A stretch of 64,000 nucleotides of DNA from Purshia tridentata (taxonomy: Eukaryota; Streptophyta; Magnoliopsida; Rosales; Rosaceae). The translations under genes were made by a program, and so were the position numbers. This document shows positions 22,801 through 33,772 of this stretch, piece by piece (positions within the stretch are counted from its first letter, which is position 1; every line of letters starts with the position of its first letter). The notes under the pieces are model-generated. The model was not told where the DNA came from. It saw only the letters and a list, made by a program, of their open reading frames with translations, and searched no databases. Where the stretch lies: positions 30,646-94,645 of the forward strand of contig QANT01000767.1 in assembly GCA_003254885.1 (NCBI GenBank). Reading direction: 5' to 3'.

Positions 22801-25800
22801 ATCCACATTTTGTGCACATAACAAACAAGAAGATGACGTATGACTAAAATCTCAAGCATGCAAATCAACAAACCTTCACCATTAAAGTTCACAAGAAGGT
22901 TGTGTGGATTATGACTTTGCTTCAATTGCAACAAAGGCTGGCCCGGATACCTGAGCACAATCCTGTACCTGAATAGAACTAGCAATATTACAAAAACTGT
23001 AATATTTATAAAACATCGTATGAGGTATGAAATCACTTACTTTTTTTTGAAGTATTCGCCATAGGTAGTATATTTCGATGGGACAGAGTCTTTCTTTCCA
23101 TCAAATGAACTCTCAGCGGAAGTGTTACTTAAAATCTCAGCAACAGAGTAGATTCTTCCAGTGTGGATAGCCACTACCACCATATTTTTCAGATCTTTTA
23201 GATCAACAGAACAATTAGCAAAGTGGACTATCTGTGCATTGTTGCATTCAGTCTCAGATGAGCTTGGAATACTTGGTAATAAATTCCCTGTGTCACCATT
23301 ACACTGCTGAACACCAAACAATGACTTTCTCTTCAAGAATTCTACCACAGAAACACAAGAATCGATCCCTCTCCAATTTATTCTCCAAGATTCTGTATTT
23401 TCTTTCAATGTCTCAAATGGAAGAAGAAAATACATGTATGATGGGTTCCAAAGGTTTCTTGTTTCTTTCTCAGGTAAAAATTCTCTCTGTTTTCCAGCTG
23501 ATTTGGTTCCATGAAATAATCTCCCAAACAACCCATTAAAGAAAAATTCCTGAAAGCACTTTGCTTTTGCCATCTGTTAAGAAAATATTAGTCAAAGTAA
23601 GTACTTAAGCGAAAAAGGAACCATATATGACTTAAAAAGCATATATTGTACCTGTTCTCCATCCAAATGAACTTGCCCACAGCAAGTAACAGAAGACTTG
23701 ACTGTCTTTGAAATCAGGTAAAGTTCCAATTCGATATTCCCCACATCATCAGCAAGCTTTGACTCAATCAGAAGAATAAATCCAGAATACAACTCACTGA
23801 CAATTTCACAGGAGAAGTCAAATTTATAAGCCTGAAAATTGGCACCATCAAGTTTTTCTCCCCAAGTTCCAGATAATGCACGAATGCAAGTTGTACCATG
23901 TAGTTCCTTCCTTTTAGTTGTTCCTTTAAAGACCAAATACAATATATTAAACACGATATAAAGACAAAGAGAAAATTAGAAATATAAAATGCCTCAGCAC
24001 ATACAAGATGGGGTGCCTAAACAAAGATCAAGATGTAGTAAGACAAATAGACAAACCTGGTTTAAAATTTAAATATAGATTTTAGATTGGGGAGAAGTTA
24101 TTTTTAGAATGGGGTTTTCTATTTTCTGTCATTCTTTCTTTGTTGGCCTTCCGTTGTTTGTTTTTGGAAGCTTGTTTTCTGTTGGTTATTAAAATTTAAA
24201 TATAGATTTTAGATTGGGGGGAAGTTATTTTTAGAATGGGGTTTTCTATTTTCTGTCATTCTTTCTTTGTTGGCCTTCTGTTGTTTGTTTTTGGAAGCTT
24301 GTTTTCTGTTGGTTGTGGGTAGTTCTTTCAGTTTTTTTGAACTGCTGGTCCACTTTGATTTCACTTCCTTATTCTATCTTACTAATATAATCATTATGTT
24401 TCCTATCCAATAAAAGAAAAAAGAAAAAAGAAAAAAAAAATGCCTGCACCAGGAGCTGCCTCTTTGCTTTTTTCACTGAGATCATTCTTTGAAGGCTCAT
24501 CACTGGACGGTAGAAGATGATCATTCTTTGAGGGCTCTTCAATGGACAGGTGAAGATGATCATTCAGAGCACCCATTTGATGTAGCTTCTTACATGCTTC
24601 CAAGCATACAAGCTGCTTTGATAAAGAAGACTTCCTGCATGCAGGACCAACTAATGTTTGGAAAGCCGCATTTGGAGGCAATGTAATCGTACACTCATAA
24701 GACCCTCCAAGATATGAGTAATGAAAACTTGGCCTTGAATCGAAGGACCTAAGTTACACAGTAATCAAATAAGGGTTCAACAAGTATTAGGACAAAATAC
24801 TAAACAGTAATTCCAGCAGAGATTACTGAAGAGGATAACACATGCATACTTATCACTAGGTAGCGTTTCACAATATTTATTTATGAGACTGACACTAGAA
24901 TCTGCTGTCACTGATGCTCCAGTGGCATCCACAATATATGAATTTGTTTCCTCAGTAGTACATGCTTCCAACACGCACGCTTCAGGATCTCTATTTATAG
25001 CTGTATCAGTCATCAAATACTCGCTCCTGATGATCTTATATAATTCATCCCTCTGTTCCTTGTTTCCCCTGTACTATATGTATATAGTCAAATGACAATA
25101 CACGGTTGCGAAAACACGCAATAAAAGCATTCATGGAGGAAGCTTCAACTCACGGGAGATAAACTTCATACATGTGTTTTTTTTTTCTGGACTGCACTAC
25201 ATATATCTGTTCATATGCTGATAAAGTGAAACAATAAAGAGAAGACCCACCTCTCCAGCATAATGATGAATTGAGAGTTATTTTGCCGTGCCTGTCCCCT
25301 GGACTGGACATAACTACGCACTGTCTTTGGCAGGTCAAAACGTATCACACAGGAGCAGTTTGGCACATGAATTCCCTCCTCAACTACATCGGTAGCAAAT
25401 AATAAGTTGACCTGTTCAGAAGGGGTTAGCAATTGAGGATTAGGTTTTCAAATCTCAAAACTTCTCGTCAATTCCTTCCCTACAATATAAATGATCATAT
25501 ACCTCCCCAGCGCAGAATAATTCCAAAATCTCCTTTTGAGTTTTCAACGCCAGAACATCAACTGATGTATTACTTCCAGTCAAATAGGAAACCGTAAAAT
25601 GAGATAAAGAGGTAATCTTCTTCATGAATCTTTCAATCACTTTGGCTGTGACAATTCTATCAACAATTATAAGGCACAGTACTTCCCTAGATCCTCTGCA
25701 ACCAAAAATCATAATGATAAATCAACTTTGCCATGACATGAATAAGATTTGACCAATAAAGTCATTTTCTTACCCAAATGAATGGAAAATTTGAACAAGT

Positions 25801-28800
25801 TCATTTAATTTGGGAGATATATATCCAAAATCTACCGCCTTTGAATAGTCAAACCCAAAATCCAAATAATTTACAACACCTGAAAAGAAAGGAAATAATA
25901 CGGTTAGCAGATGCATTATCTAAAACAGAATATAAAGTTATTAGAATCATAAAGGCAATCTGGCTACAGAAAGTGCATCAGAAATAATGGCATTATGCAT
26001 CTATTCTCAAGAATCCCAACCATAAAACGCTCTCAGAAAAGAGCATACTGTTTAAGTTCTTATTAATTGATCCGACAACCAAAACAAGCACAAAAGTTGT
26101 GTTAAGAACAATATTCTAGAAGAACAGCCATTTCCTGCTCCTGTTAGATTACACCTTATGATCTTTTGCTAATCCATAGTTGGAAATTTAGAAAAGGACG
26201 AGGCAGACAGACAGACAGACAGACAGACAGAAGAGAGAGAGAGAGAGAGAGATCAAGTTTCAGTACATTATAGAAAAAATCCTTGATGTATAATTTAATA
26301 TATAAAATTGGACCTGTGTACTCTAAAAGTGGCTAAGACTGAAGAGAGAAAGCTAAATAATGGCATACCATGTAGAAACGATTCCCTAATTATGCCAAGC
26401 ACTTCTTCGAGAAAATATCTGCACTGCAAAGAACTTTCTCTATAGAGTTCACTCTCTTCTTTGCAATTAGGAGAATTCTCTAGACAGAGCTTAACAGCCT
26501 ACAAAAGAATTAAGGTTATACATACTTATAATCTGAACCAGAAAACCATAAAGAACGTAGAATTGGAGGAGGCCAAAATGACCTTTCACATGAATTCAGG
26601 TCGAAAATATATCTCAGTATATTGCCATATAATGGAATACAACCTTTCAACATATAATCAGAGTCATAAAATAAACAGTCCTGATCCTTAATAATGGGCC
26701 AAAGTGCCAAACCATTTATGTCAGAAGTAACTCGTCATTAAGACTAATCATGCATGCAATTAGACCTTCTGGAATTTGTTTGAAGTGAAAGGAAAACTAG
26801 TCCAAGGGTCACAACAGATCATTTCTTTGACTCTCCTGCAACAACCATCTTTCCTCAATAGGTTATACTTAAAATCATACCTCATAGGTGCATATGAGAC
26901 CAAGGTCGTCAAGGCAATACAAGATGTTTGCAAAGTCATTAGACAATCGTTTTTGCAGTGTCTTAATTTTATCATCCGCATCTTTGAAATTACTTTCTAC
27001 TGACTCTTGCAACTTTAGCAATGAAGCATCAATCTGTCCATAAAGTTTTGTTAGTATCCACACAAGTTTGCTACAAAAAAAGTAGGCCAAAAAAATTTGT
27101 CAACATGCACATATATACATACAAGGCAGGAATACCTTGGACCAAGAGGCTTTCATCTTTTCTTTCAAATCTAAACTCGGAAACCATGCTTTGTCATAAA
27201 ATCTACAAGTTTCTTTTGCAGAGGAGACATATACTTCCATCTCTGTTTTGTCCTCAATAGTATAAATCTGTGTAAGAAAATTTCAAAACATTAAGATATC
27301 AGTAACTGAGTTTAACAAATGATCCGTGCATACAGATCACATTGAGAAAAATCTGTATACCTTGCAAGCCAAAGTGCTTTCAAGTTCTGATATTTGACCC
27401 TCACAGTCCATTGTGTATGAGACACCTAATGCATAAAGTTATATTTAAATATGCACATAATAAGATTTATAGGTTTGGACTCAATGATGGACATGCAAAC
27501 AACGAGCCCCTGGATATACCAAAAACACAGCAATTCATTGAAAAAAGAGCAAGCAGGAATGATAAGCAATAGCAAAAATTACCTTTTTTAATTACAGGTG
27601 ATGCCGTCATTCCGAAAATCTTTGGCTTGTTATCGGACTTGTGAAAGAATTCCTTCACCGCAACAGACAAAAATTGTCATGATGACCGTTGGTAATAAAA
27701 GAAATAAAGGACAATGCATAACAACAAAGAAAGTCAAGAATATTATACAACAATAAATTTAACCTTCATTATCTTTGTATATGGATGGTTTCCAGTAGCA
27801 CGATGGCACTCATCAATAATCATCAGGCATACTGCTTCTATACTCAAGAATGCCTTTCTTAAGGCATCCAGAAGAATCTGGGGTGTCATAACCAGTACCT
27901 AAAAGATAAAATACAAACAGATATGCACTAATTTAACATCATCGCAAAAACTTGAGAGTACTATTTCGTTACAAGGATTCTAACAATCATTTACAGGCGG
28001 CCCATGAATGTTAAATATTTTGAGAATGCTAGTTTGGACAAGTTACCCTGCTGATTGTTTTCTTCACTTTTTAATGTAGATCTCGCTAAGCTAAAAACAA
28101 AATAAATGAGGCACAAACAATGGGTAAAGCAAATAACAACTCAACAATCGTGCAGAATGGCTACCGACAGAAGGAGCAGGAAAAGGAATCATGTCAAATT
28201 AGACCCACATGTCTTCAGAAGGAAAAAACAATTTCTTACCAAAAGGAGGGGACACAACGAAGTGATTTCTATAACTAGATAAAAAATAAAAAAAAGAACT
28301 AAGATAAGTAAAGCCTTTTTTTTAATAAGATGCAAAGTGAAACAACTAAGAAAAAAACAAAAAAAACTAAGCAATGTAAAGAATTAATTGCCTTCTTATA
28401 TTATCAGCAATATTTAAAAGGGATAAAATAGAAATAAAAATGAATGCGTTACTTCCACAGAGAGGGAAGTGCAAAAAGTGCAATAATGATTGGCATGTCA
28501 TTAGGGAGCAAAGATAAGAACCACTCAAATACAAGCATGAACTTATACCTCATACATATTATCATAAATTTGACTCAAGCTTTCCAAGAAGTAAACTTAC
28601 ATGCTGCTTAACTTTTCACAAAATTAAAAAATTAAAAAAAACAAGGAAAAAAAAACTTACATCATGCTTATTTTTTTCCTTTTCCCAGCACTCCATAGTC
28701 CATCCATCAACCCCCATGGCTCCATAATACTCTCCCACTCCAAAATTTGTGTGGATTTTAATAAATTCAAATTGCTGCAAACACAAAACCATTCAATTTC

Positions 28801-29414
28801 AACAAGTTGTGAGACATCAATGATGAGAGTTCCTACAGGGGCGCATTAGTCACGAAATAAATACTTCTAATAAAATTATAAAAATAAAAATAAAAACTGG
28901 AAAAAAATTATGGAATGCCCACTAAATGTATAAGAAATCTTAAAGGGTAAACGTAACAGTTAGAAAGGGAAGAGAAAATAAGTAAACCTGATGAACAAGC
29001 TGCACAGTTGGAGCTAAGAATATAATTAATTTTTTGACACCACTTGACTTGACAGCTTGACCGATGTCAGTGATGAGCATCACAGTTATCATAGTCTTCC
29101 CAGCACCTGTCTCCAACACTGCAATTGTGTTTCTCCTCCTTGCAACTTCATATATCTTTGACTGATAACTAAAGACACACACACAATTATGCACACCCAA
29201 GAAAACTCACATTTGTCAAAAAAAATTTAAGGAACAAAAATGACACGCACATGAAAGTCATAAAAAAGAAAGACGGAGAGAGACAGAGATACCTTCTGGG
29301 ATTGAAGTCCGTGGAAGATTTTGGTTCCTGGTCAGGAACATGATCAAAGGGTTTGGATTGCATGTCATCAAAGCTGCGTTTCAGAGGATCACGGCGTTCT
29401 TCTGGTAAATGCAT
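19898..29414 (-). CDS. DCL3: Dicer-like 3 ribonuclease
   Basis: Twenty-five coding exons give 1680 residues: 29414-29293, 29168-28988, 28774-28661, 27898-27764, 27652-27583, 27425-27361, 27267-27136, 27033-26881, 26498-26369, 25879-25774, 25695-25503, 25411-25251, 25068-24850, 24748-24450, 23923-23652, 23573-23041, 22968-22874, 22759-22542, 22450-22241, 22142-21666, 21447-21178, 21104-20778, 20694-20448, 20300-20189, 20099-19898. DCL3 cuts RDR2-made dsRNA into 24-nt siRNAs for RNA-directed DNA methylation. The domains in order are a helicase with TGAGKT (about 60) and IIDECH (about 165); a dimerisation domain (about 570-660); PAZ (about 850-1000); RNase IIIa with [11 protein letters not shown] (about 1081); RNase IIIb with [12 protein letters not shown] (about 1295); and two dsRNA-binding domains (about 1440-1494 and 1580-1680). 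[10 protein letters not shown] and NMKKGGPR are DCL3-like. Helicase motif VI reads QSRGQARQ, with Gln for the usual second Arg. Confidence 0.96.
24062..24315. repeat. Tandem duplication (two ~127-bp copies) in intron 14 of DCL3
   Basis: Copies 24062-24188 and 24189-24315 run from ttaaaatttaaatatag to ttctgttggtt. They differ at two or three positions (ggagaa versus gggggaa, ccgttg versus ctgttg). The array lies in the DCL3 intron between exons ending at 24450 and starting at 23923. Confidence 0.92.
26203..26252. repeat. Compound microsatellite (CAGA)n(GA)n in DCL3 intron 9
   Basis: About six CAGA units are followed by about ten GA units. This is an intronic simple repeat, probably polymorphic in length. 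Confidence 0.9.
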
Positions 29415-30733
29415 TGCAGACTTTGGAAGGGAGAACCGAAAAAGAGGGGAAGGTGAAGAACACTTGAAGCCTGAAAAGCCCTAACACATAAATATCCTGC
29501 CTTTCTTGCTCTGAGTCTGTAACTTCACACTGCCACACTGGCCTATGTATAAACAGGAAGTCTCGGGGAGTCAAAAGAAAAAAACTCACACACAAACATA
29601 ACCACAAATACGTTGCAACTCCGGCCCAACCAAAAAAAAAAAAACACGTTGTACGGTTGTAACGACACTTGGGACTTCTCCCGGGAATCAAAGTAATGGT
29701 TGTTTTTTTTTTACGGAACTTAACCTCTTCAGAGTTCGGAGACGCTGAGAAACCTTAAGTCGTGGCGCTCGTGTGGGTTTCTAAGCCCAGCGGCGGTATG
29801 TTGCGTGGAAACTACGCCCCAATTTTATCTTTACGATGTCATATCTTAAGTAATCCCACGCTTTGGTCGGCACGTGATGACGAGAACCGCTTAGAAGTTG
29901 GACAACAGGGTTCCGAAATAAAATCGTGGTAAATAGTAACGGAAATCCTGCTAATAAATAAGCCTTGCCCAAAAATTCGTTCACTTTTTTTTTCGGGTAA
30001 ATGAAACAACGAAGTGTCATTTCCTGATGAATACTGATGAGTATGACTGTATGAGTCATGAATTAGAATAAATCTATGTAATCGAGGACAAACACTTTTT
30101 CAATACATTCAGATTCAAATGCTATTTTTTTTTATAATCTCCAAAAACAAAATGAAAAAAAAAAGATTAGAATGTTTTAATCCTCTACTTTGGAACCAAA
30201 CCAACCACCATCTTTTAATCTTTTAATTAATACCACTTGTACGAAATACAAATTAATGTTACATTAATTTGAGTGACAAATAAATTAGGGTATAGGTTAT
30301 TCTGATTACCCTCCATTGCTGAGTTGACCATCCTTGAAATATTCAATAATAGTCTACTAAATTTTTTGTATTATTTCGGTAAACTATTGTCGAATAGTAC
30401 AAATATACAAAAAGATTCAATAATTGGCCACCAAAATAACACAAACTTTTCGAAAGATTATTGTCGAATATCCTAAAGGTAATCAACTCAGCAATAAAGG
30501 ATGGTCGGAATAGCCTTAGCCATAAATTAGGCATTAGATTTTTGTAATATACTTTTACAAATTACAAACTATTTGACATGGATGGAACTGGAAATGCAAG
30601 AACTAAAAGGTGCTGGGGTTAGGTGGTTGTATCATGTATGGCTTGTTTCTATGTTACAAAATGATTGAAAAATTATTTTCAAAATATAAATCAAAATAAA
30701 ATGGAATGGAATGTTATCTTATAATGTCACCAG
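29415..30733. other. Spacer: DCL3 promoter and 3' flank of the PPR gene
   Basis: This holds the DCL3 5' UTR and promoter (reverse strand) on the left and the 3' side of the PPR-DYW locus on the right. No ORF is supported. It contains a candidate short transposon at 30295-30515. Confidence 0.45.
30295..30515. mobile_element. Candidate 221-bp MITE with 32-bp imperfect terminal inverted repeats
   Basis: The left end 30295-30326 begins ggttattctgattaccc. The right end 30484-30515, read in reverse, begins ggctattccgaccatcc. Twenty-five of 32 positions agree and all seven differences are C/T transitions; the inner half ATTGCTGAGTTG is identical. There is no coding capacity. No clean target duplication was seen, although taaattagg occurs on both flanks about 6-11 bp out. 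Confidence 0.55.
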
Positions 30734-30964
30734 TCACCAGTAATCACCACAAGAGCAGCTTCGATCCCTGAAACGATGGAACCGATTTGCATCTCTCAAC
30801 ACAATCTCTCGTTGAGAAACCTTGGGAATGTATTTGACTGCATTGTGGCAATCTCCACAAACTCTAAGGTTTTTAATCACCCGAATGGTTGAGCATGGAG
30901 GAGTGCTTATGAGTCCATAAGCTATTGCTAGCTTCTCACTGTGGTAATACAGAGAACGCTGTTT
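30734..30964 (-). pseudogene. Orphaned DYW deaminase tail downstream of a nonsense codon
   Basis: Directly after the TAA at 30965-30967 the same frame stays open for 76 codons (starting [17 protein letters not shown]) and ends with the diagnostic Asp-Tyr-Trp and TGA at 30734-30736. It contains the HxE zinc/catalytic motif (HSEK), the CGDCH motif and the CSCGDYW end. No frameshift and no second stop separate it from the PPR protein. One base change, GAA to TAA, explains the break. Without readthrough or correction this part is not translated. Confidence 0.9.
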
Positions 30965-33772
30965 TTACTCTTCTTCAACATCAACCAGCACAAACTCTGT
31001 ATCAGGGACATACCCTTCTTCGCCAATCTGTTTCATCAACTCCTCCACCTTGTCATATATCAAATCAGCTTCTGGATGGGATTTATCATCTACCACAAAC
31101 AAATGGACCTTGTTTTTCACATCCACCCAGCTGAATCCTGGATCTTTCTTTACATTCTTCTTCTTCATCATTTCTCTAGCATCTTTCACAACATCCCACT
31201 GGTTGGCAGCAGCATAGATATTAGATAAAAGAACGTAGGCGGATGAGTCAGATGGCTCCATGGCCAAGAGCTGTGCTGCTACTCGTTTTCCGGCTTCTGT
31301 GTCCCCTTTAACCCTACAAGCACCAAGCAAGGCTCTATACATTGAAGCAGAAGCTTCAAATGGCATTGATGCTATCAGCTTTTCTGCCTCTTGAACGCGC
31401 CCTGCACGGCCAAGGGCATCAACTAGACAAGAGTAATGCTCAATTTCAGGTTCAACGCCGTAATGTTTTTGCATTGAAGAAAAATACTCATAAGCTTCAG
31501 AAACTAAACCAGAATGGCTACAAGCAGAAAGAACTCCAATGAAAGTAACTCTATCAGGCTCAATTAGATTAGATTTCATGACCCTGAAAAGGTTTAGTGC
31601 TTCTTCAGCATTTCCATGTTGTGCTAAACCCACCAGCATGGCATTCCACAGGGCAATGTTCCTAACATCCATCCTTCTGAATAAACGATATGCATCTTCT
31701 ATGTTACCACACTTGGCATACATGTCAACAAGTGATGTTGCAACAAAAGGGTCCAACGAAAAATCCAACTTTATCACATCTGCATGTGTCTGTTTCCCTT
31801 GTTCCAGGGCTGTCAGACAAGAGCTGGCTTTGACAAGGGTAGCAAAGGTATACTCATCAGGCTGAACTCCCGACTGCCTCATCTGATGGTATATAGAAAG
31901 AGAGCGTTCTTCATCTCCATTTTCTACGCATCCTGAGATCATAGTTGTCCATGCAACACCATCAGGTGCAGGGATGTCATTGAAAACTGTGTGTGCACTT
32001 CCCATGTCTCCACATTTAATATACATATCTAGAATACAGCTGTTAACACATAAATCCAGAGAAAACCCTGTTTTTATGGCATGAGCATGAATTTGCCTCC
32101 CTGGTCCCAACGCTACAAGGCAACTAGTGGCCTTGGCCACAGTTGCCAAAGTAATCTCATCTACACTCTCTCCACCCTCATGCATCATCCTCATAAGTTC
32201 CAATGCTTTGTGACTTTCCTTACTCATTATATACCCAAACATCATTGCATTCCAAGATGCCAGATCAAATTTAAGTTTGTTTCCTAGAAGGGCCTCTGCC
32301 TCCGCCATCTTTCCGTTTCTAGAATAAACATCAATAAGAGCCGTTGAAACATAACTTTCAGCAACGATTCCGGTTTTTATTGCATGAACATGAATCTGTT
32401 TACTGGCATACAACCCTTCTTCAAGCGAAGAGCAACCCCTTAGAACACTTGCGATTGTAAACTGATCAGGTCTCAAACCATCATGTAATAAACCTATGAA
32501 TAGGTTTACCGATTCCTCTCCTAAACCACTTTGCGCACAACAAGATATCATTGAGTTCCATGAAATTAAGTCCACTTCTTCCATGTGATTGAACACTTTT
32601 CTAGCAAAATAAACAGAAGGAGCCTTTGAATACATGTTGATAAGGCTATTTGCAACAGAAGTAACAGAATCAAAACCTGATTTCAAAGCAACGCCATGAA
32701 TCTGTTGCCCCAACTCCCAATCATTTGTACCTGCAACAGCAGATGGAATAATAACTAATGTCACACTGTCATACTGTACTTTTGTTCTAATCATATTTCT
32801 AAAACAGTCTATAGCACGCCAATTGTCACCCGCTTGAATATACTCAGACAACCTTTTGTTCCATGAATATATGTCTGAATTAGTATCATACAAAAACAAT
32901 TTTGTCGCATATGCTTGAACCTGCTCCATGTGCCTCCTGCCTTCATCAGAATCAACTTTATGAATCCCACTAAGAACAGAACGCACACTAACATCGTCAG
33001 GACGTAATCCACTCCTATGAAACTCAGAGAAGAAAGTAAATCCATCTTTCTCAAGACCCATTTCCAAATATGCCTTGAGCATTGTATTCCACAACACCAC
33101 ATCCCTATCCAGCATCCCATCAAACAAAACACGAGCCTCCTTAATTCTTCTGAGTTTAGAATATATGTTCACAAGAGCACCAGAAACAAACACATCCCAT
33201 TCCAATCCAATTTTAACAGCATAGCCATGAACAACCTCGGAAGCACATACGTGGCCTGAGAGCAAACACAGCTTTAAGACCGGCGCCAAAGTCAGTCGAC
33301 TAGTAAAAATAACAGACTCGCGAAGACGGCGGAAAAGATTAAAACCCTCTTGAACATTGTGAAGCTCAGAGCCCGCAGCAGCTTGCGCATAGGCTGCTAG
33401 AATGGAATTCCAGGTGACAAGATCACGAACGGGAGTTTTATCGAACAGGCGGCGCGCGCACGAGAGGGACCCACATTTCGAGTAAACGGTGATGAGATTG
33501 TTGGTCAAAAAATGATCTGGGTCTTTGCCGGAGGTTATGATAAGCGCGTGCGCACGCTTGCCTAGCCGCAAATCGGCGGTGGCAATGGCTGTGCGGAGGA
33601 TGGAGAACCATTGAGAAGAAGAAGATGAAGAGGAGGGCTGTGAGAGATGGGTAGAGGGAGAGATGGGGGTGGAGAGAGAGGAGAAGTTGAAGAGAGGGAA
33701 CAGAGTTTGTGGGTAGGGAGTGTTAGTAGAGAGGAAAATGCATTTGGGTCGGAGGTTGGCTTGCAACTGCAT
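30965..33772 (-). CDS. PLS-class pentatricopeptide repeat protein truncated before the DYW core
   Basis: This is one intronless frame of 935 residues. The N-terminus (Ser/Pro-rich, few acidic residues) looks like a mitochondrial or plastid targeting peptide. About residues 70-800 are tandem P, L and S type PPR repeats, each with a pattern like YSKCGSL..ARRLFDKTPVRD or SWNSMISCCAQSGLGEES. They are followed by E/E+ motifs (ACRVKGDTEAG to DPGFSWVDVKNKVH) and the beginning of a DYW domain (EEGYVPDTEFVLVDVEEE). The closest family I recall is Arabidopsis At4g33170. PPR-DYW proteins bind organelle RNA sequence-specifically and deaminate C to U. Here a TAA at 30965-30967 ends the frame after VDVEEE, exactly where relatives continue with Glu-Lys-x-Arg. 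RNA binding may persist but the deaminase centre is lost (see the next entry). It could be a pseudogene, a truncated but working E-class factor, or a sequencing error. Confidence 0.9.
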   Translation of the reverse strand: MQLQANLRPKCIFLSTNTPYPQTLFPLFNFSSLSTPISPSTHLSQPSSSSSSSQWFSILRTAIATADLRLGKRAHALIITSGKDPDHFLTNNLITVYSKCGSLSCARRLFDKTPVRDLVTWNSILAAYAQAAAGSELHNVQEGFNLFRRLRESVIFTSRLTLAPVLKLCLLSGHVCASEVVHGYAVKIGLEWDVFVSGALVNIYSKLRRIKEARVLFDGMLDRDVVLWNTMLKAYLEMGLEKDGFTFFSEFHRSGLRPDDVSVRSVLSGIHKVDSDEGRRHMEQVQAYATKLFLYDTNSDIYSWNKRLSEYIQAGDNWRAIDCFRNMIRTKVQYDSVTLVIIPSAVAGTNDWELGQQIHGVALKSGFDSVTSVANSLINMYSKAPSVYFARKVFNHMEEVDLISWNSMISCCAQSGLGEESVNLFIGLLHDGLRPDQFTIASVLRGCSSLEEGLYASKQIHVHAIKTGIVAESYVSTALIDVYSRNGKMAEAEALLGNKLKFDLASWNAMMFGYIMSKESHKALELMRMMHEGGESVDEITLATVAKATSCLVALGPGRQIHAHAIKTGFSLDLCVNSCILDMYIKCGDMGSAHTVFNDIPAPDGVAWTTMISGCVENGDEERSLSIYHQMRQSGVQPDEYTFATLVKASSCLTALEQGKQTHADVIKLDFSLDPFVATSLVDMYAKCGNIEDAYRLFRRMDVRNIALWNAMLVGLAQHGNAEEALNLFRVMKSNLIEPDRVTFIGVLSACSHSGLVSEAYEYFSSMQKHYGVEPEIEHYSCLVDALGRAGRVQEAEKLIASMPFEASASMYRALLGACRVKGDTEAGKRVAAQLLAMEPSDSSAYVLLSNIYAAANQWDVVKDAREMMKKKNVKKDPGFSWVDVKNKVHLFVVDDKSHPEADLIYDKVEELMKQIGEEGYVPDTEFVLVDVEEE

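Noticed and set aside
24449-24450. Alternative GC donor for DCL3 exon 14 (GCAG/GCATTT at about 24442)
   Set aside because: The upstream G/GTGCAG site is canonical, keeps the phase and gives the conserved junction before TTKRKELHG.
29389-29691. 100-codon reverse ORF upstream of DCL3 exon 1
   Set aside because: It overlaps the DCL3 start in another frame, is rich in Phe/Leu from poly-T, and has no homology.
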